The notes below the pieces were generated by a model. That model searched no databases. It was given only the letters and a program-made list of their open reading frames with translations, and was not told where the DNA came from. A stretch of 64,000 bases of DNA, from positions 8,171,227 to 8,235,226 of the forward strand of contig JARUPZ010000012.1 of the NCBI GenBank assembly GCA_031213475.1. The letters run 5' to 3'. Shown here piece after piece: positions 59,925 to 64,000 of this stretch. This stretch comes from Nereocystis luetkeana. Its lineage: Eukaryota > Sar > Phaeophyceae > Laminariales > Laminariaceae. Numbering within the stretch: the first letter of the stretch is position 1; every line of letters starts with the position of its first letter. Both the position numbers and the translations under genes were made by a program.

Positions 59925-62120
59925 TAGAACCCGATACATGTGTCGACAATTTTGTGTTGGTAGAGCCCTTCGGGTCGTTGGTGCCAGATCGCCAATGGTA
60001 AAATTCTAGGAACTAGAAGGCCGAGATCCCGATACGGTACCCCACAAACTTTTGGGGGAGGGGGGGGGGGGGGGGACGGCACATAAAAATATTCCCAACG
60101 ATGGGTGTATGTATGCCATTCTTTTCGATCGAACTCAAAGCTGACGTATGTGTAGATTTTTTGGTATAGTGAAAACCATTGGAGTGTACAGGGTGATTCG
60201 TTTGTGCTGCCTTTTATATTCGAGATACAGGTACGCAGCGTACCCGAGGGTCGCTGCGGAGTACAGTTACCCAGGGCGGGCGAAAATGAGAAAATGCGCC
60301 CGCCACCCTGCTCCCGCCTGTCCCCCCTGATCCCACGCCGACCTGATCCCGTCCGGATCTGGGCCCTCCAAACTGACGCCAACTTCGCCACCCCAACCAC
60401 TCAACCATCGGAAAACCCAAAACAACGCAAATAAGTCGAAAACAGCGGAGCATGTACATTAACAACCATTGTAGTGGGGCGCGCGCATTTCCCTACATTT
60501 GCGCTGTCCGTTGTCATTCTACCTCGCAAAATACTGTGGGAGTACCGATAAGTAGCGGTACAACCGCTGCTACGCCGGCGGGGTCGGTAGGACAGCGGTT
60601 GACCCGTAACACGGCCAACCAGCTATTCATCCACCCACTCACCCACTCACTTACCCATTCACCCACCCACTCACCCACCCACCGAAATCCTATAGTTTTG
60701 GAAACCCACGCCAACCCGGGGATAAAGAAACTCCTCCCCGAGAGGGTGCCTTTCGACGCCCGCAGCTCGCTGAGTTTGACGTATGCACCTCTTCAATCGC
60801 CAGGGACGCCTTGGGCTGCTGTGGGCGGGGGGTGGAAGCCGTGGCGCGGTCGCCCAGCCGAAGGAGGTCGGGTGGCGCTTGAGATAAAAGGTTTTTTCTC
60901 AGTGGATAGCAAAACACACTTACTCAGTAGTTTTGAAGACCCAACATGACCTCATCGTAATCACTATCACCACCGGGCAAGCGCGTCAATGAATAAGGAT
61001 GACTGGGTGCCATACGTAGTGGGCACGGAAAGACGCACCACAAACCAACGAGAGAAACGAGGAAGGCCAGATCAATCTAAAAGGATGAAACACATTTTTT
61101 TCATGTTAATACCGTTTCAGTATTATTACCGTAGTATTATCGTTGTTTTTCGAGGTACCCTTAATTGATGTGATCGTAAGGGTTTTCAGGTATCTCATAG
61201 TGCTGGTGACAAGACCCTTGCCAGGTGATGGTACAAGCTTGCGCTGACAGTGGTTAGACCACCGCACCGGTGGTCTTAAGGTGCGGATGGCGCCTCATGG
61301 TGAACATGCTTGAGTAAAACTGTGGAATGTATGAAGCTCATCGTCGTAACCGACGAAGAGAGGAATACAGCGGAGAAGAGCAGAGGGATTAGAGGCGGCA
61401 GAGTGGCTGTTGTACTTCGGTGCCTCGGCGTCTAGAGTGCTGTTCTGAACTTCTATTATAGAAGAAGTCTACAACACCTGCAGGGCCGTACTGCCGCAAT
61501 CTACGAGTATTAGGGACAAGTTTACCGTGTCAGTGTGGGGGCGTAACTCCTCCTAAGTGAAGATTTTTTTTAACCCCGTTTTCCGTATCGGATTCATGTG
61601 AACCACTACCGTTACTCCCAAAATCCGAGCTTTGAAAAAAACAGAATCACGACGATCGCACCTCGTTCAGAAGCATCCAACGAAGCAGCACGCAAATCTG
61701 GCGTCACCAACAATTGGGCCGCAAGGCCGTATCTTCGCCGACGCGCTGTAAAGGCGTTACCTTCTGAGCTGCCGGAGTAAAAGATCGATCGATAGTCCAG
61801 GAGGATAAGCTTTTTATTTTATCTACCAATGAATGGCGGGAGCTTTGGGACGTGACCGTACCGTGTACAGCCCTACGTTGACTTGCCCGGTTTTTTTTCA
61901 ATATCTACGGAACCAGGAAGACACACGTTAGTTTAGGGACGCACGCGCAAGAACTCCCAATACAGAAACTGTCGAGGTGAGGTTCGGGCCATGTCCTGCC
62001 GGCGACCCCAAATGTGAAGGTGCTACTTGCCGTACTTGAGTTACCGCCATAAAAGGTCGATCATCTACCCACCCCGAGGTAAGCCGTAAAACATGGTGGT
62101 GTTGGTGGCTAGAACTTCTG
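59925..62120. other. No gene recognised
   Basis: A G17 run (about 60059-60075), a CACTCACCCACC-like stretch (60632-60680) and a small GGTGGTC inverted repeat (61254-61275). No domain seen. Confidence 0.45.
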
Positions 62121-62238
62121 CTATTACGGGGGACCATATTAAATAGGACCTACGTTACACACAAAAACCTATATATTTACCTATTTTTACTAGCAAAATT
62201 TGGTCCTATTTACTATTTACTATGGTCCCCCGTAATAG
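62121..62238. mobile_element. Palindromic MITE family 1, copy 13
   Basis: CTATTACGGGGGACCATA to TATGGTCCCCCGTAATAG, with a short TTTACTA duplication in the right arm. Confidence 0.9.
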
Positions 62239-62404
62239 GGTCTTTCGGGGAATATTAGCACAGTTTGGGCGTTCGGAAATACAAGGGGAACGGGGCGCAG
62301 CGTCTGTGGCACAGTAGTTGTTTTGTAGAGTGGAGAACCCGGGATGGTCATCGAGGCATCTCCCGGTCATCAAGGTCAATGTTTTCGTTTATGTTTCCGC
62401 AAAC

Positions 62405-62407
<3 letters not shown>

Positions 62408-62449
<42 letters not shown>
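62408..62449. repeat. (AT)n microsatellite
   Basis: About 21 AT units. Confidence 0.95.
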
Positions 62450-62453
<4 letters not shown>

Positions 62454-62459
62454 TTTTTC

Positions 62460-64000
62460 TCATCCCATTCATTATCTTCGCACATATTCTTCTCTCTCTC
62501 CTTCCAACTCGTAACCCAGATCCGGGGTCACATAGCAGGCTCTTCTCCCCCCTTCCCGCTACGGTACATATAGATGACCATGGCTACGGATCTACTTTCA
62601 GACCAGCTTTCAGCGCCGCCCTACCCAGCCTTCGTCATGTTTACCTTCTACTCCTTACCATTCGATTAACCCTTGCACGCTCGAACAGACTGGGGCATAG
62701 AACTCTACAGGTGTGAACCGTAAAGGGATCTCCCTTCTCGGCTCTACAATATATAAAACCCCTTCTGCGAAGAGCTGTCCTTGTAGAGTATAGATCTATA
62801 ATCACTAGTATTGTTGTGAACAGTCAGTGACTTCACCTGCTTGTCCTACGCAACACCACGGCACACAGCTATATGTACTGCTGCAGACATGTATTGCAGG
62901 CTCTGGTGAGCTATGATCACATCAACAGACTGCTGGTGCCCATTTCTTAACACCCCTCCTCGATGAAAGCCGCATCTGAACTTTCGTCTTTCATCGTAAC
63001 CACATATTGTTGCTGCTTAGCACTCACACGGGTGGGATCGCCGCCATACCCTAAAACTAGTACAGGGTCGCTGCAGACACGTGTCTTCTTTCATTGCTGA
63101 GTTCAAACGAATGCGTGTAAATGCGTGCGCCTCCAGGTTACTTCAGAATATTATAGCTTGAGATGATCAACAGAGACGACCCGTTGAAGCAAGCGTTGAA
63201 GTGGTTGCGACTTTAGAAGGAGAGTACAAGGGCTCAAAAGTCTATCGCGTGTCGCACTTCACTCAAAAACAGATGCAATGGCTGCTGCAATAATGCTACA
63301 CATATGTAGGTATATGTCTGTGCGTTGCGTGTATTGATGACCCACCAAACGGGTATGATATATGCTTCAATCTCTTTGGCGGACAAAGCAGGCGCTGAAG
63401 TCGTGGTTGTGGTTGATGATGAGGATGACGATGATGATGGCAATGATGACGAGGCCGGCTGTGTGGCAGCCTGATGTTCGGTTGATGATATTGAAGGCCC
63501 TTGTTCCGCGCCTTGACCGGCTGGAGCCGCTATTATCGGTAACCAGTGAGAAGTAGGAGGGTGTATTGCTGTGTGCACAGTTTGTCGAGTCCTAACATAT
63601 CATTCAGCAAAACGCATCGCCGTCCGTGTCTGCTTTTGGTATGACTTTCGAGCGCCATACAAAAAAATAGACAACTAAGTGTGAGCTGACAGTGCTGACA
63701 ACGTGCATACGCGGATCTGGCTATGTTTTAGCGGATGAAAACCGCATGGCTGCTTGTCCTAACATGTAATCGGCGCACTGGGCGTGCTGAATCTGAGAAC
63801 AATATCGCGATAATTCTACTGGCGTGTAGATATTCCGCGTGCACACATTCTTCGTACGCTACTTTGATACTTTTGGTTATGTGAGCCTGAAACATGCGTA
63901 TAATACTGAGTTAAGGATGTTTCTCGGCTCTACGACCACATTTTGAGACCCAGGGTGCGATCGCGGGGGCACTGCCAGAGCGGTAACAATACGTACCTGA
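62460..64000. other. No gene recognised
   Basis: A GATGAT-rich stretch (63416-63450) gives Ser/Thr-rich or Met-rich shadow frames. No domain seen. Confidence 0.45.

Noticed and set aside
63234-63578. 114-codon minus-strand frame with Ser/Thr runs, and the opposite frame DVRLMILKALVPRL
   Set aside because: Low complexity from a GATGAT stretch; no splice or domain support on either strand.

Overview
This window looks like nuclear DNA of a eukaryote. It has one multi-exon gene with GT-AG introns and long stretches without genes. It also holds many microsatellites and homopolymer runs, and several families of DIRS, LINE, SINE-like and MITE-like repeats. The best guess is a stramenopile such as a brown alga, from intron size, base composition and the DIRS plus MITE mixture. 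That guess is inference only; no marker gene settles it.

Region 1-23.2 kb is a graveyard of retroelements. A DIRS-type (tyrosine-recombinase) retrotransposon lies on the minus strand at 1-4940: gag-like ORF, spacer, reverse transcriptase and RNase H, cut by the window edge. A related copy lies on the plus strand at 16805-23176 with gag, spacer, RT, RNase H and a tyrosine recombinase. Both are decayed by stops and frameshifts. The plus copy is also broken by three copies of one MITE-like family. Between them, on the minus strand at 8805-12773, is a decayed LINE (AP endonuclease plus RT with an FADD box), itself hit by two different short inverted-repeat elements.

Region 23.2-31.7 kb has no convincing gene. 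It holds tandem duplications, tRNA-like (A box/B box) SINE-like sequences and two copies of a palindromic ~112-bp MITE.

Region 31.7-56.5 kb is, on my reading, one gene on the minus strand. Eight exons join with matching codon phases into a 562-residue, 12-helix major facilitator transporter of the MFSD4/NaGLT1 type. Its first intron is about 18 kb and is packed with repeats, including seven copies of the ~112-bp MITE. Two other introns carry very long poly-C tracts (sense strand) 15-16 nt before the 3' splice site.

Region 56.5-64 kb is intergenic or unresolved, with more MITE copies and simple repeats.

The most unusual signal is the 9-mer TACCWGGTA, found 16 times where about 0.5 is expected by chance. 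At three sites the empty site can be inferred: CCWGG sits between two TAs, the pattern left when a TA-targeting DNA transposon excises. The parent element is not visible here.
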